A DNA stretch of 64,000 nucleotides from Seriola aureovittata (taxonomy: Eukaryota > Chordata > Actinopteri > Carangiformes > Carangidae). Shown in pieces: positions 12,181 through 26,788 of this stretch. The stretch spans positions 8,988,001-9,052,000 of the forward strand of contig NC_079368.1 of assembly GCF_021018895.1 (NCBI RefSeq), given 5' to 3'. Numbering within the stretch: the first letter of the stretch is position 1; every line of letters starts with the position of its first letter. A program made the translations under genes and the position numbers. The notes beneath the pieces were generated by a model. The model saw nothing but the letters and a program-made list of their open reading frames with translations. It was not told the DNA's origin and ran no database searches.

Positions 12181-15100
12181 ACTATCCAATTAAAAAAAAA
12201 AAAAAAAACTGAGCTGCATTCTGATCCGCCTCTCCTTGGGTTTGAGTGGATATGACATTTACAAGGCTCGCCTTTCAAGCAGACAATGGTGTGATTGATG
12301 AGGTGCAGACGCTATGAAGGAGGCGATTGCCATGTGGAAGCAGTGCTTAGTGCACTTTGATTTATTTATCATCTGTTTCTAAAGCAAGGCTGGCTGCTCC
12401 AGGTCCACACACTGCTAGGTGAGGCTGTAGGTGGACTGTAGCCTTGGGGCTCTGTGCTCAGAGTTTAAACAGCAGCAAGGCTGCAACATGACACTTTAAC
12501 ATAAGAGGTACCCCTGTAAAACCCTGAGTGGCAGTATCTTAAGGAGTATCAGGCCTCCAAATTGTTGTCCTCATTGTGTGGTGGTGTTGAGTCCAGTAAA
12601 TGTTGCTGTTATTGACACTGACATGCTGTGGTCAACCAGCAGGGGCCTCTTGTTAGCTGACTCTTGCTGTTTTGTGTGTTTAGAGAATGATTAATTCATT
12701 CAGTAGGGAGAATAGCTGGATTCAGTCCACAGACAGATGCTGACGAGCGAAAAAGAAAGGCTGTGAGCGCAAGTATACATCGCCTTTCTGTCAAAAGTCT
12801 TTGATATAATACAAAAAATAAAATATATTTACAGGCTGATGTTAAATGTTTTCTTCTTTTTTTTTGTGGGTTATGGGATTGCTACAGAATTTTCTCAAAG
12901 ATGACAATAAAACCGATAAAACAAATTGTTAAAGTCCATTTGTAAAGAGTGTAATGTCACATTTCTATAGGCTTTTATGAAACACAACCTTTCTGAAATC
13001 TTTTGTCCTAAACCGTACTATTAAGACTTTTTGGCACAAATGTGGGCTCTTGTATCCGGTTTTAAAAACTCACTTTTCTTAAGGAGACGGTAACATCTTG
13101 ATTGGAACATCTTGAAAAGCGCAGCTGCATTGAAACTCAGTGAGGCGTGTTCACTCACTGTAGCAGCAGCACCAACCTCATCAGAATCCACTGATGAACT
13201 TAGCCTCTGACATCTCTCTTGTCTTCACACTTGTACCACGATGGAGTCAGAATAATTTAAAGCAGTATTTCATTTTTCAGCACATACACCTACGGGTACG
13301 GGTTCATGAACAGTTAACCACCAATCCCGGCCGCCCGATGTATCCATAGCGATAGTCTCTCGCCTGCTTTCACTTTGAAAAGTAATTACAAAAAGTCACA
13401 CTTTTTACTCGTACAAAACAGCCTCATGTGAGACAAAAAAACATCCTTATTCTGTCTTTATTCTGTCTGCTTCCCTAGTTTATATATTACAGTCTTTAAG
13501 AGGTGTAGAAAATAATGAATGAGTGTATTTGAGTGAAATCAGTTGTAGAAACTGTGGGTGAACTTGATCTTTTTATTTTAAAAAGCAACGTATTTCCACT
13601 TTACGAGGGCAGGACAGAGCCTTTCTGATTCTTCACCATCATCTCCTTCATCCCAGTCAGACTCAGCAGTGATGGGTGGCACTGTTAACTCAGCATGATG
13701 ATGGTCAGCCCTTGGAGAGGGAGCAAGGGTGAGCCACCTTTGTTGTTTATGTGCTGCCTCCCTGGCAGCCTCCTCCATACACAGACTGAAGGGGGGGAGT
13801 CAGGAGACAGATGCTTAACGACTCCCTCAAGGCCACGGCTCCGGCCCTTATCTCATCCCCAGTTTGTGCAGGTTGCCATAGTAACTGACCTGAACACTTG
13901 AAAGGATGAGTAACACTACAGTATATATTGGCCCACTAGCTACTAGAAGAATTTATTGAACACACATACCAATAAAAGCCAAATGTAATGTCGGGGTAAT
14001 GAGGTTATAATGTTCACTGCTTTGTATTTCTCTTTTTACAACTATAAATGTGGATTTTTGTCTCAGCTAAAGCAACTATAGCACAGAGTAAAACATGTAC
14101 ATTTTAGTTATGTTTAGTCCTTAATAATCAACTTAATAATTCAGTGTCAATGTACAACTCCCATATACATCAAGCCATCTAATGTGATTGTTACCCTAAG
14201 CTATATTTGTTATGATAAAATTGACAAGGACAATGTGAAACAATGATTCTACATCTGCTGTCACAAAATTATTTATATTTTCTATCAATTACTGTACCAC
14301 ACACAGAGAAAGAACATTTGTAAGTGAGAAAAAGGATAAGATCTACATAAATCATGAGGTGAATTCAGTCCCTTGGGCTAATTCTGGCAAATGTGCATTT
14401 GAAAAAAAGAATCTGCAGAGTCTTTGTTAGCAGAGGTGTCCATTGTGTAGTCACAGACTGGGCCTTGAAGAGGAAACTAAACTAACAAGGACTGGTTGCA
14501 CTGTTGCTAGTTGCACCAGCATGTGCACCATAGTGATCAGACAGGTGTTTTGACATCTCCCTCTCTCCTCTCAGAGAAACATCTGGCACTGCTGCCAGGC
14601 CTAATTGTAACAGTATTTTGCAGCCTGTCAGTAACCTGGACACTAACAAGCAAAACAAAATTATAATAATAATGCAAGTAAAGTCTTTTACTGTTGGCCA
14701 AAAATGCATATTTCTGGGAGAGGTAAAAATGTACTAGGCTTGTAATTATTTATTTCTTGTTTGACTTCCCAAACCAGGATTTCATGTGTCATATCTGCTC
14801 GGGGCTGGTATCAGTGGACAGCATGTATATGAAGCTTTGTCTTCAGATTTTGTACATGTACTGGATTCTTTTGTACCTTTTCAGCCTATTCTGCTATAGT
14901 ATATGTATGTAGAATATGGAAAAATGTGGATTTTAAATTTTTTTCTGCCAGAACACACAATTCATGGATCTTTTCTTACTTACAATAAACACAATTACCA
15001 GCAAACTCCTATGCAATATACAGCCAATTTTTCAAGTTTACCTTTTTTCTATATTACAGTTATATCTTAGATTAGTTATTATCTGAGGATTAACATTAAC

Positions 15101-15450
15101 CAAACAAAACATCTAAACTTTTCTACAGCAATACTGTGATATATTCCAACTCTTAGCTCAAGAGCTACCCTGCTGTGTTTTTTAGTTTCATTACCATATA
15201 TCTGAAGAGAAAGAGAAAGTTACTGACAACTTCCTCCCACTTTACTCTTACTTACCCACTTTTTCAACATCATTATTTCTATTTCTTTTATTTCTCTCAT
15301 TAAGGAACAACGTTTAAGACCATTGACCACATGGTCAGATGTCCCCTGTGGGTGTAATGAATGCTGGCAGCATGTCACCATACATATACTTTTTTGGATT
15401 ATAATCATGAAATTCTATATTCTATTATATATTGTGGAATTACTCATGAA

Positions 15451-15620
15451 AAAATTGCTGTGGGGGCCGTGTTGAACCTGGCTGTAGGATTTCTGTGTGC
15501 AAATTAGTTGGTGGGTAACTTTATTAGAAAGAGACAAAGTTGTATGGATGGGTCATGTTTCCCTAAACCTAACTAAGTCATTTTAGTGCCTAAACTAAAC
15601 CAAACCTCATCATAAAAAAG
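15451..15620. repeat. probable dispersed repeat fragment
   Basis: The stretch CCCTAAACCTAACTAAGTCA with following CCTAAACTAAACCAAACCTC resembles a known fish repeat tail. Weak evidence; may be short. Confidence 0.3.
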
Positions 15621-16462
15621 ATTCACTTTTCGACAGTTATTTTTAATGCACAATGAAATCATGTCATTGTATGTGTCATTCTGGAGGGTATTGACAAATT
15701 GCATTTTCTTGATTGATTTGGAGGAACTGTTCAAAAGTAATAATTCAATTTTGACACAGAGCTATGACATCAGGTAGTAATGAAGGACCTGCTTTAATTG
15801 GTCTTATACATTTTAATAGTGCAAATTGGTAATAAATTTGCAGTTCCAAACCAACCAGGACTTTTGGAGGCCACTCGGAGGTTTGAGGCCTAGTTGATAA
15901 TCTAGTCTGAGAATTACTGCATGCAAATAATTGTTTACTGTAGTGTATCCCATAGAGTATATATTTTTTTAAATGTCAGTGTAACATGCTGTTTGTGTTC
16001 TTTAGATCAACTTGAGATGAGGAAATTAAGTACTATTCTATTAATAATATAACTCTAAAACAGAGTCCTGATACATTTTAGAAACATCTGCCAAGTTTTA
16101 AAAAGTGAGCATTGTTTTTGAAAAATGTGAGTAACAATTGTAAAAAGCTGTAAAAATCTAAAACTCGGTCAAATAATAACTGATAAGTGATATTTACTGT
16201 CATTTAATTTCAATTTGTAACCATGTTTTGTGTTTTCATCAAGTGTGAATGAATGATGGCACAGTTAAATCAAACATTGTCAGTTCCCCAATAAGATCTC
16301 ATGCTGTATATTCATTACCATTTACTGTAGAAATGACAACGTGTCAGTCAACAGGTGTTTATAGCAGACTGTAAACAAAGCTCCACTTCTGATTGACACT
16401 GCACTCTGTATGACTTTCGATTATGCCATAATACTGCAAACCCTGTGAGTGAGTGTGTGTAT

Positions 16463-16464
<2 letters not shown>

Positions 16465-16494
<30 letters not shown>
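16465..16494. repeat. (GT)n microsatellite
   Basis: About 15 GT units preceded by GAGTGTGTGTATGAG. Confidence 0.95.
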
Positions 16495-16498
<4 letters not shown>

Positions 16499-17032
16499 TG
16501 ACAAATAGAGAATGAACAGTTTTATAAATGTAGACAAAGGGTGTTAAGTAGGACCGTGGCAAAGAAATTAAATGAGTACAATAAAATTGGTGTGAGCCAT
16601 TTTACGAGTGACAAAAGATGCTTACTTTTACAGCGTCCAGAGGACAAATTCCTGTGGCAGTTGTAAGGAACAATTACTTAAATAACTGGGCTTTCAAAGA
16701 AAAGATTGATTGTCTAAAAGCTGTTTTCTGTGGAGAATCCATTAGGGGGAACCATTTTTTCTGGCTCCTTGACATAGTGTTTTTATTAATTTCTACTCGC
16801 AAAGATGCATGATTCTTTGGTTTTTTGCAGCTCTGTCACTGGCCTGTATGATGAACTATGCTGCGTGGGGAAAAGTCATCAGATGAACAATTTAGATTCA
16901 ACCTCTGATTTACTGTGGCTATGTACATATATATTTCTCCAGCAAAATTTTCCCTTTCAACTTGCACTAAAACAAATTTGTGCAGTAGTACTGGATGTGC
17001 TGAGTGGACTGTGATGTCTTGATGCACTGTAA

Positions 17033-17034
<2 letters not shown>

Positions 17035-17070
<36 letters not shown>

Positions 17071-17106
17071 TTTGTTTTGTTTTGTTTTTGTTTTGTTTTG
17101 TTTTTT
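17035..17106. repeat. (GT)n followed by (TTTTG)n
   Basis: About 17 GT units run directly into TTTTGTTTTG-type pentamer repeats. Confidence 0.95.
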
Positions 17107-17455
17107 GGCTGCAACAGTATGGCAGCTTCTTTATATTCACAAAGCTTAATTAGCACCTATTCAGTACATGCTCTTCACACTGCGAGGAGAGGCGAGGGCT
17201 GGGAGGCTGCTGAAGGTTATCTCCCAGACAAGCTGCTCAGAGACGCCGCAGCCTCATTCATAGTCGACCACGAGCCACGTCGGGCAGGTCGTGCCCTGTC
17301 ATCTTAAACCTGATTTTGTTCTGTCTCATTTTGAGGAATATATTTCCTCATCTAGATCTCATTTTTTGGCTATAGGCGATAAGCCCTACCTTTGACTTTA
17401 ATGTAATACTGTAAGTACCCAGATGATTGATTCAGCATCTCCGGTAGTGTGATGG

Positions 17456-17487
17456 TGGGGGGGGGGGGTGGGGGGGGTGGGGGGGGC
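17456..17487 (+). repeat. G-rich tract, quadruplex-prone
   Basis: Runs of 7 to 13 Gs separated by single Ts over 32 bases, satisfying the four-run G-quadruplex pattern on the plus strand. Confidence 0.85.
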
Positions 17488-18084
17488 AGTTTGGATGTTG
17501 TTAAAAACGTATCTCGCTGGCGGGATGATAAGGCGTCTCCCTGAATGCTGTTAATGTGAAGAGGGGTGGGGGGGGACTGTGGCCATCTTGAGTCCCCCTT
17601 CTGTTGTGCTGATGGGACAGAGCCACTGCCATCTGCTTCCCATCCTCCCCATTCCCCCACCCATGGACGCGGCCGCTCTCTGATGCCCTCTCATCCAGCA
17701 CGCTCGCATTGTCTTCCATCTCTCCTTGGAGGTCATGCGCTGTGCAAGTACAATAGCCTAAACAGCGTGAAGAGTGAATCCAGGCCTTCATCCTCAGTCT
17801 AACATGCTGCTACGGATTCAGATCTGAGACACAAAGTGAGAAATTAGAGGCAGGTAATGCAACAAAAAATATGTCAAAGGTATGAAAATACAAACATATT
17901 TACCTGCAGTAAACATGATGTTTTGAGTTGTACTGCTAATATTTTGGATTCTGATGTGAATTACTGGCCAGTCCTGCTGCTACATGCATCATCACATGAC
18001 TCCATAAACCTTGGGGCTGATAGAAGTGATGGTGTGCATGGTGGAGTATTATGTAAATGTGAGGAGAGGGAAGTGTATTCCAGG

Positions 18085-18106
18085 AAAAAAAAAAAAAAAA
18101 AAAAAA
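18085..18106 (+). repeat. poly(A) run
   Basis: 22 consecutive As, followed 40 bases later by a C-rich tract (18150-18187) that makes the minus strand G-rich. Confidence 0.9.
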
Positions 18107-21100
18107 TCGCTTTATTTATGTGTCCTACATCTCAACTTCTATTTCAATCACCCCACCCCACCACCACCCCCCACCCCCCTCCCCCCTTTCCTCTGAGAAG
18201 AGACCGGCAGCTTTGCTCCGGGGCAGTCTGGTCCTCCTGTGACTGACACCCTCCAATGCTGCCCCCCCACCAAGATGCTTCACACACAACCTGGGGGGCC
18301 CGTGTAGAATTAGCTTTAAAAGTAGGGCACGGATAATTGTCTGGACAAGAAAGTGTATCAGTGCTCTGTCATGTTCAAGTTCCTGCCACTCAGCCTCATA
18401 AGGCTAATCCTGGGGAACTACCTTACGCTGTAGGGGCAGAATCGCTCTGCTTTTTGACTTATTTCTCTGCACTGGTACATACATGTTAATGTACTCCTCA
18501 GCCCAAGGCGGCTGAATATAATTAATATGTATGAAAGGTGAAACAGGGAAGAAAAGAGGTGTTTTTGATTAATTGTTCCACTGTGTTGGCTTTACCGTAT
18601 TAATAACCAGGAGGATTAAGAAGGTCAGGACTGACCTGGTAAACATTAAAATTTCATGGAAGTACTACACATAGCTGACAGTAAAAAGACAGTAAGCATA
18701 CACACGCAGGCTCTCACGCTGGCATGAATATAAATTACTCACATGCGTAACACCAACCAAATCTGAAAAGTGTGCTGGGATGTCATTAATAATAAACAGG
18801 CAGGCTCCCATTTATTAGAATAGTGAAAAGTCATGTTTTCTCCAATGTGGCCTATTTTAAAAGTGCGTCTGTGGGGATAGAGGAAGCGCTCTGCGCTTGT
18901 GTCAGAGCAGGCTTTCCAGGTCCCCGCTGGGAGGAGGTATGGCTCCTGAGCCGCTGAACACACTTCTCATTCTGGTGGGACAGCACTGGGACAAATAGCA
19001 GAGGGAATATTTTGCAGAAGCTTCACTCCAGCTAGATTTCCTTTAAACTGTGTCTCCATTCTGCTTATCATGTAAAGATCTGGGATTTTATTAGCCATGA
19101 AAATGTTCCGTATATTTTTATGCTTTAAGCTATAAAATGTAATGAAAGGGGAACACCCCACAGTGCATAAAAATTGTTCAGATTTTAGCACGCCACTATA
19201 GGATCCAGCTGATACAAGGCCAAAGGGTCCATTTTTATCTTTTGATTCCCGCATTAACCTTCCATTAAAAATTATCTATGTTATCATCACCCTAGATTTA
19301 GGCTAATAAATTCCAGTTTTATGAGCCATCTTGGAGGAGAATTATCATGATGTTATAGTTTAAGTAACATATGTTCCAATTTACTGACATCTACTGGATT
19401 TGACGCGGCATCAGCCATCCATTCACATCATCATCATTTCATGGCATGAAATTCCCTGCAATAAGTCGCCTTTGGATTTTGGTGATCAAGCAGCACATGG
19501 AGCCAGAAATGAACAGGCTGCTGCAAAACCAGGAACAGGGACTGGTGTAGAAATGAATGGGCTTTTATGCTTATTATGATCATACAACATAATGTAGCAG
19601 AGTCTCTTTAAATAAGAAAAGAGACAGCCACTGCTCTGAATAATCACCCAATTTCCTTTGTGAGAATCCAATTTATCTGTAATGCTGAATCCTTATATTT
19701 AAGTTCTTTATTGAGTAGAGCCCCATTAACAAAAAATACATTGAATTTTCAAGTGATTAATGTTGGAATATTGTTTAAAAAATCCTTCTTTTCAGTTTGT
19801 ACCATATCAATGTACTTTATTTCCTCTGCTGATGTATTGGACAGTAGCCTATGTAGCAAAGGACTATTCAGTGATTCATTTTGCATGAGTGGTAACTGAT
19901 GGTTGAATTATAACTAGAGTCAAATATTTTCTGAGGTCAGGGGAGATGTTTGAAGTCTCTAAGGTGTTTATTGCCAGTTTACCCGGAGGAGGTTGACAAA
20001 TGCAGATGTAAATCTAATTTTTAAAGGTTAATGCTTTAGAGAATTCTGAGTCATAGAAAAAAGGAGTTGTATTCATAACTTTTCCTTTTCCTTCTGGAAA
20101 GCTGATAAACTTTTCCCCATGCTCACTTGATTCTTACTTTTGTGACAAAGAAAACTACTGTGTTTGAAAAAATGTATTATTTCTTTGTGTTATTTGGAAA
20201 AGGGGAAAAGCAGTACATGGACAAACTTACTTTGAAAATAATTATATATGTAGTTACTGATGTTGATTTTGTAAAAAAAATGTAGACAAGTCTTTTTTTT
20301 TTTTTACAGTGTATTGACGTCAGTAATATGCTGTATTACTGTGTCATGAGTCACGCAAATGTCACAAAATGAAACCAGAGTGATATCACTGAATGTCTGC
20401 CACCTCTACACAGTCGGAGCAGTAGCCTTTCCGTAGGTCAGTTGGAGTCAGATGGTGGGAGGGAGACTCTGGGGCAAAAAATTAAGCTTTTCTGGACAGC
20501 TGCTGCAATAACGTGAATAGATGTCTTCCCCTCTGCAATTAAACCCTCCCTGATTACGTCTCTCTGGCTATCGATTGGAAACTTTCACTTAATAACCACT
20601 AACATGGTCTCTTATCTTAACCCCAAGGTCTAGCCTTGGAGGACTGACTGCGAAGAGATTTATGTCCGCTTCCTTAGTGACTCCTCCGGGACGTTGTGTC
20701 ATTTCTGTATTCCAAAGTGTGGAGAGGTCTGTTGATTTCATGTAACCACATTATTAAACACAAGGGTATGAAATGACTGAATGTACCGTAGCCCAACTTC
20801 GTCCGATAGTCACTGATTATAAGTTAGGTAGTTAAGCAGCATTTAAATTGTATGACTGTATCACTGTGCTCCTATAAGTAATAATAACACTGTATTTACC
20901 AAGATAATTGCTGATATTGCAGCAACATGGGGCAAGAAACACAAGCAGTAAGACGATTAGAGGATTTAAACAAACCCCAGGTTACCAACACCTTATTGAC
21001 AAAATTAATCTGTTATCACTGTTACCCGATACTGCTGTCAATATTCCTGTCAATCAACACCCATCACAGTTTACAGACTGATTTCTTCAACTTTGATTCA

Positions 21101-22874
21101 CAACACTCTTGATAACAGTTTTCTTGTTGAGTGACAGATTATTACTGACAATATACCCAGATGTTCCCAGATCTCAGCAGCCTTTCGGTGTACTCAAGAG
21201 AATTGATTTTTGATTTTGGTAGCAAAAAGCACAAAAATAAGACTCACGTTGTAATACACAGGAATTATCCAATCCTTATACAGTTGCTGGAATTATCAGG
21301 GTCAATAGCTAGCTTTTAATAGAACCAAGGACTGTTGACACTCCAGTCAGATTTACTTTTAGCGCTAACAGGAAAAAGGCATTTCAAGTAGGATATATTA
21401 GTAGTGTGTAGCAATGCCAATGTGTACCAGATGTCAGTATCTTTTGGTGAGTACAAGTTTATCATAATCAAGATAAATTATGTCTAAAAGTATCAAAATA
21501 TGACAAAAAGAGTAATTATCCTATTGGCTAACTAATTAGCTAGCTAGATTGTATAAGATTCAAGGACTGTGATGCTCATGTCATGATTTATTTTGACATT
21601 GAATGCTAACAAAAAAAAGGCATTTCAGTGTTGGTATGTGGGATTGTTTTACTGGCTGATGTACGTAAAAGAAATCAGAATTTAGTTATCTCAAATTGTA
21701 AACACATCAGGGAGCTCACCATCTGTTCAAGGCTAAATAGAATTATCAGTTGTATTTATGGTAATTCATCGATGCACATTCTGCTCATAAACTATATTTG
21801 CTGCACTTGGCATTGCAAACTTTAACCACCAGCTACCACAAGACATTGTGTGAGCAATGCTAAAGTGTAAACTGAAGTGTGTAATAATTGTTTAATGAGT
21901 GCAATTTAAAGATTAAACCTGCAACTTCCTGTATTATTTCCCTTGAAGTACAGCAAAGCTCAGTGAGCATCTAGTGTCAGTTACATTGCGTCTATGTTGT
22001 TGTGAACCATCTGTGTTGCAGTACCGTATTGAACTATGGTGCTGCATGTTCCAGAGCGATGAATTGGGAGAGCACTGATCAGAATCAATCAGAAACGATA
22101 ATAATTATGAAAATGGTTGGATTTATGTTTTGAAGTAATATGTAATAGCTTCAATTACCAAAGAATATGACACAATATTCATCATCCAGTTTATGAAATG
22201 TTTTGCCTTTGCTCTAGTAATATTCCATAGTCTGGATCTTGTCAAAGAATAATACACTGACGCATGAGAAGTGATGACTTTTTAACAACAGCTGCAACAG
22301 GGATTTGTTTAAAATAAATATACAGAACTGTGACAAAAGTAGTGATGTAGTCTGTGGGTAAAAAAAGAAGTCCACCTACACAAGCCGAGATCCCACAGAG
22401 AAAATCTCATCAGATTTTACAAAACTGACATTTCTGTTTAAAAACAGCACTGGCACGTTAGTGTCATGCAGATTTTCACCGTAAAGCTAAATGACATGCC
22501 ATTATTTATATCATTCGTGACATGTTGATGGATGTGACTTAGGCCAATATTTACTCTAGGTACTTTAATCCTAGTAATAAAAGTGTAGCCTTTGAGAAGC
22601 TTGCCATGAAACAATAGAAACGCATTTTGGCTTATGAGAGGGAAAAAGTCACAATGCATGTAAATGTTTCCTGGGACAGCTCCAAGCCGCTGTTTGCTCC
22701 AAAAGCAACATTGACTTGTATAAGAAATTCACCCTTCACAGCTCACGCCTCTGACTCATACACCTGTTTGGTTTCAGCGTGCCAGTCTTCCTCACTCGCT
22801 CTCTGCTCAGCCATGTGAACACAGCGCAGGTTGTCCACAGTACTGCCCTCAGGCCCAGCAATGTGTTCATAGCC

Positions 22875-22875
22875 C

Positions 22876-22908
<33 letters not shown>
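22875..22908. repeat. (GGCT)n microsatellite
   Basis: Eight tandem GGCT units, then diverged GACTGGGTGGCTGGGTGG. Confidence 0.95.
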
Positions 22909-22910
<2 letters not shown>

Positions 22911-23496
22911 TGGGTGGCTGGGTGGATGAATGCAGGGGAAGAGAGAAGAGGAGAAGGAGGAGGAATTAAATAAATAATAGCATGGCCTTTCTCTGGGTGA
23001 GTAAGCAAAGAGAGAAGCAGAGTTTTCAAGTGGCAGACACGGTGCCCTTTTATTTTCCGGAGCTTAGAGTCCGTGCTCTTTATGGTAAATACAAAGCTTA
23101 AGATGATATAGTACGTTTGCAGAGTGGAGAAAAAGCTTGCAGACATATTGTACGATGAAGGAAAAGATCCACCTGGACGTATATAACTGCATTTAAAAAT
23201 GTTGAAACAGGCAGTGGTCATTTGAACATGTTGAACATCGGAGTGTATTATCTTTTGAACTGTATCTTGCAGATGGATAGATGGTTCTTTTTCTGTTCTC
23301 TCTGTTTGGTGTCTGATCTCCGGCTAACTGCTGCATTCATCAAAGGACTAGTCAGACACACAGAGACAATAGCTAATGAGTAGAAGCTCCCAGTTGGGCT
23401 GATCTGGGCTTTGGTGCTCCAGACAATGCAACAACATCTGTGCTGCCGAGTGCTGGTGTGTGCTGACAGAAGCGTCCCCGGAGAGATAGAGAGCGA

Positions 23497-23584
23497 GGGG
23501 GGGGGGCTGCCGGGGGGTTGGGGGGTTTTCACATGTCCTGGACATACAACCCTCCCTCCCTCCCTCCCTCCCTGACTCCCCCAT
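23497..23584. repeat. G-run tract followed by (CCCT)n
   Basis: G runs at 23497-23526 are followed after about 25 bases by six CCCT units (23551-23574) and CCCCC. Purine-rich and pyrimidine-rich tracts in opposite order could fold back or form quadruplex or triplex structures. Confidence 0.8.
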
Positions 23585-26500
23585 CCAAGCCCTCTCATCA
23601 CCCATCTGTACAGGGTCTTGACACACGGAGGGGATGGGTGGCGTGAAACCATGATCCATTTCTCACCCAGGTACGCCACTTGCACAAAACTCGAATCCTC
23701 AGTTAAAGAAGCTTTTGAAATGTCAAGAGTTTTGAGTTACCACTGGAGGAGGGAGAGAGATGATCTTTCCAGAGTGAGGAGAGGAGGGGGAGGAAACAGG
23801 TGTGGACCTCCCTGTGGATAGAGCTCCTCATGGGGAGGGTAAGCAATGACTGGGGCTGGATGGATGCCTCCCCACAGGGAGAGAGGGGCACATAATTCAG
23901 GGAAAGATGCCGGTCTCTCCCATATACAGAATTAGTTATGTTGAGTGGTGACAGGCCAAGCATGAACAATAAGATCCCTATCCGCGCTCGAGCATTACGT
24001 TACAGTGTTTAGGGGAGTATCTCATTGTAAACATGCATGTAGAGATAAAGCTGGTCTGAAAACAGGCACGTCTGCACACTCACTCCCACCAAGGCGGTGA
24101 CCCATCAGGAGGACAAGGTGTACCTGGTAATTAAAATGCAATCTCTGCTGCTGTGCCCCCTGGAGTGGCAGTGGCAGCGGACTCACCCAGGAGCCTGGGG
24201 GCAAGAGGTGCCACCTGCACTGCCACACCACCTGCGCCACCACTGCCTCCCTTCATTAAGCCTGGTATTTATACTAGCGCCTACCCCCCCCCCACAGCCC
24301 TGGTCTTCATGGGCCCTGGTAAGGCAGCGCTTTATTAGAATTAATGTGGCACTTCAGAGGAGAGTGTCAGTGTGGCGCGTACCGGGGTGCCAGGAGAAAG
24401 AGTCCCCAGCTCTCCTCTGTCACATTGAATAAAGGCACCGCAGCCAGCCCAAAGCTGAGATGAGCGTGGACAGCACATGACAGAAATGTTTTCCAGAGCC
24501 AAGGGAAAGCAAAGTATTCTTTATTCAATCTGTTCTCATGTTTACAGGATGAGCTATTATATTGTACATGGAGAAGATCAAAGCCTCGAAGAGAACGTAA
24601 CAGCGCGAGACACAAGGTTGTGTCAAACGCTTAACAAAAACCGGACATTCGACAAAGCTCGCCAGAGAGCACGTGTGACGGTTGGAAAAAATTAATATCA
24701 AATGGCCCCTACAGTCAGAAGGTTTAGTGAAGCCTCCCTGTCGTTGTGTTTTCAATGATGTAATTGTCAACTGGTCTAGATTTAATACATCATGCGGATG
24801 ACACCCAGCTTTCTCACTTTACATGTTGGTTTTTTTGCCTCTGCTACGAGCTTCAGACGGCAGTCAAGACTCTACTTCCTGGGACTGATGACATAAGTAT
24901 CACGTTATAAATCCCAGCACCTTAATATGGCCAAAAATAATCTGAAACAAACTTGATTTAATAAAGTCCCCACGTGAGTCATAACACTGGATATTTGTCC
25001 AGATCTTCACAGATACTTTTGCACTTCTTCACGTGCCAGGAAATAAAAAAAATGAAAAAAAAGCTGTGGCATTTACTGTAGATGCATTTAGCGTCTCATA
25101 TCTGCATGTTGTGTTGCCACATTTAGAGGCGAGTTCGTAAGAGTGTGTTGCAGACATTGTTAGCAGTATGTTTGGTCATTTCTGCGAGGATAGATGGAAA
25201 AGGAGGGTGGCAACACTGATGCTACTTGTAGTCAGGCAGCAGGGGAGGGCATTAAAACCTAGTTTGCATCACTCAGCGCCTCCAATTAAACACGAATAAT
25301 CAGATACAAGTTCCTGTCTTCAGATGTGTTTTATGAGCTCCTGTGCAGCAGGGGAATTCTCCAGAATATACTGTACATCTCCCCGCAGTTTGGCGATCTC
25401 TACTGCACGCCTCAGTTCATTAGTGTTAAAAATGGTAAGCATTTTAGAGCCAGATGTACTTTTTAAGTCTTATTAGCTTCAGATGATGTTGTTTAAGGGG
25501 CATATGAGGCCTCCAATTAAAGCTGTAGAAAACTTAAACAGAAGTTTCTCCAATATATATTTTTTTCCTAGAGTTAGATTCAACTTTTTCTAAGCCATGG
25601 GCCTAACTGTTAGCACCCTCCTTATCAAAGGCAGACATCAAAGGACTTGTGCAGCTTCTGCACACACAGCTATATTAATCCTTAAGACAAAATCTTACAT
25701 GCTTGACTCTAAAAGAGAAATGAACAGTTCAATCATGAGCCGTTGATGTCGTCCATACTCCCATACTCAAAGTAGCTTGAAGATAGCCTTCGCGTAGATG
25801 TAAACAAATCTTAGCATTGGTAATGCTGTGCGCTATCTTCACTCAAACAAAGTTGATTTCTTTGCTCATTACGTTACTGCGGTACAGTCGCTGAGGCTTC
25901 AGACATGTTTTAAAAATCAACTAAAAAAGATACCATAACCCTCTTTTTGCTTCAGCTCTGTTAAAACTATTTAACTTACTTTGTCAGCAGGTCGTTTGCA
26001 AAAAGAATCCAAGAATTTCTTCCTAAATATGTTCAACTCTATTTTGACCAAGACACAGCTCTGTCTGTATTCTAATTTTGCGTTTGGCCCGTTCTAATGG
26101 GTTCATCCTGAGCAGCGGCAGAGGCAAGAACAAAGCCCTTTAGCATCTCGCAGTACAGGGAGGTGCACCGAGGCCGGGGCCGCGCTGCACTCCCAATCCC
26201 CTTACAGTGCTGTCACTATTCATTCACAGTCTGCCCTTCCTCCTCGCGCCACAACCTCAACAGGGGCATCGCTCATGATAGAAAACAATGAGCATGATTT
26301 GTGAACTCTCGCCGTCTTTGTAATTTCATCAGTGTAATGGGATTATATTTCAAATCACCACTCCTTTGTTCATTACACATTTAAACTCCTCTGACAGACA
26401 AAAACTTAAATAAAATGTGCATGTCAACCCTGGTTGACTTTGCCTGCTCCCGCACTTGATTAGACAAACAGCGTACCGGGGCTGTGGAACAGGGGGAAAT

Positions 26501-26739
26501 AATGTGCTCATTTATTCATTTTTCAGACAAGTCACAATAGATTTTTAACGACCAGTGTCTGACCTCCCTTAGGTACTTCTTGCTTAGGGGGGTTAATAAA
26601 GCCTAACGCTGTGGCGCTCAAGCTCCACGGCGAGGAGTACGCTGAGAAGATGCCTGTGATGAAATAAAGACAGGGCCAAATCAAGAGTCTCCAAACGCAT
26701 GATCCAACCCCAGAGAGAGGAAGAGAAAGAAAGAGGGCG

Positions 26740-26788
26740 TGGGGGTGGGGGTGGTGTCGGGGGGGTGGCGGGTGAGGGGGTGGGAGGC
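26740..26788 (+). repeat. G-rich tract
   Basis: Five or more runs of at least four Gs (GGGGGTGGGGGTGG, CGGGGGGG, GAGGGGGTGGG) preceded by a (GA)-rich stretch. Confidence 0.8.

Noticed and set aside
22736..23685. Long minus-strand open frames of 145-161 codons
   Set aside because: They read through (GGCT)n and (CCCT)n/G-rich repeats, whose periodicity suppresses stops.
24060..24432. Overlapping open frames on both strands
   Set aside because: G/C-rich island open on both strands, without splice partners or family resemblance; more likely regulatory than coding.
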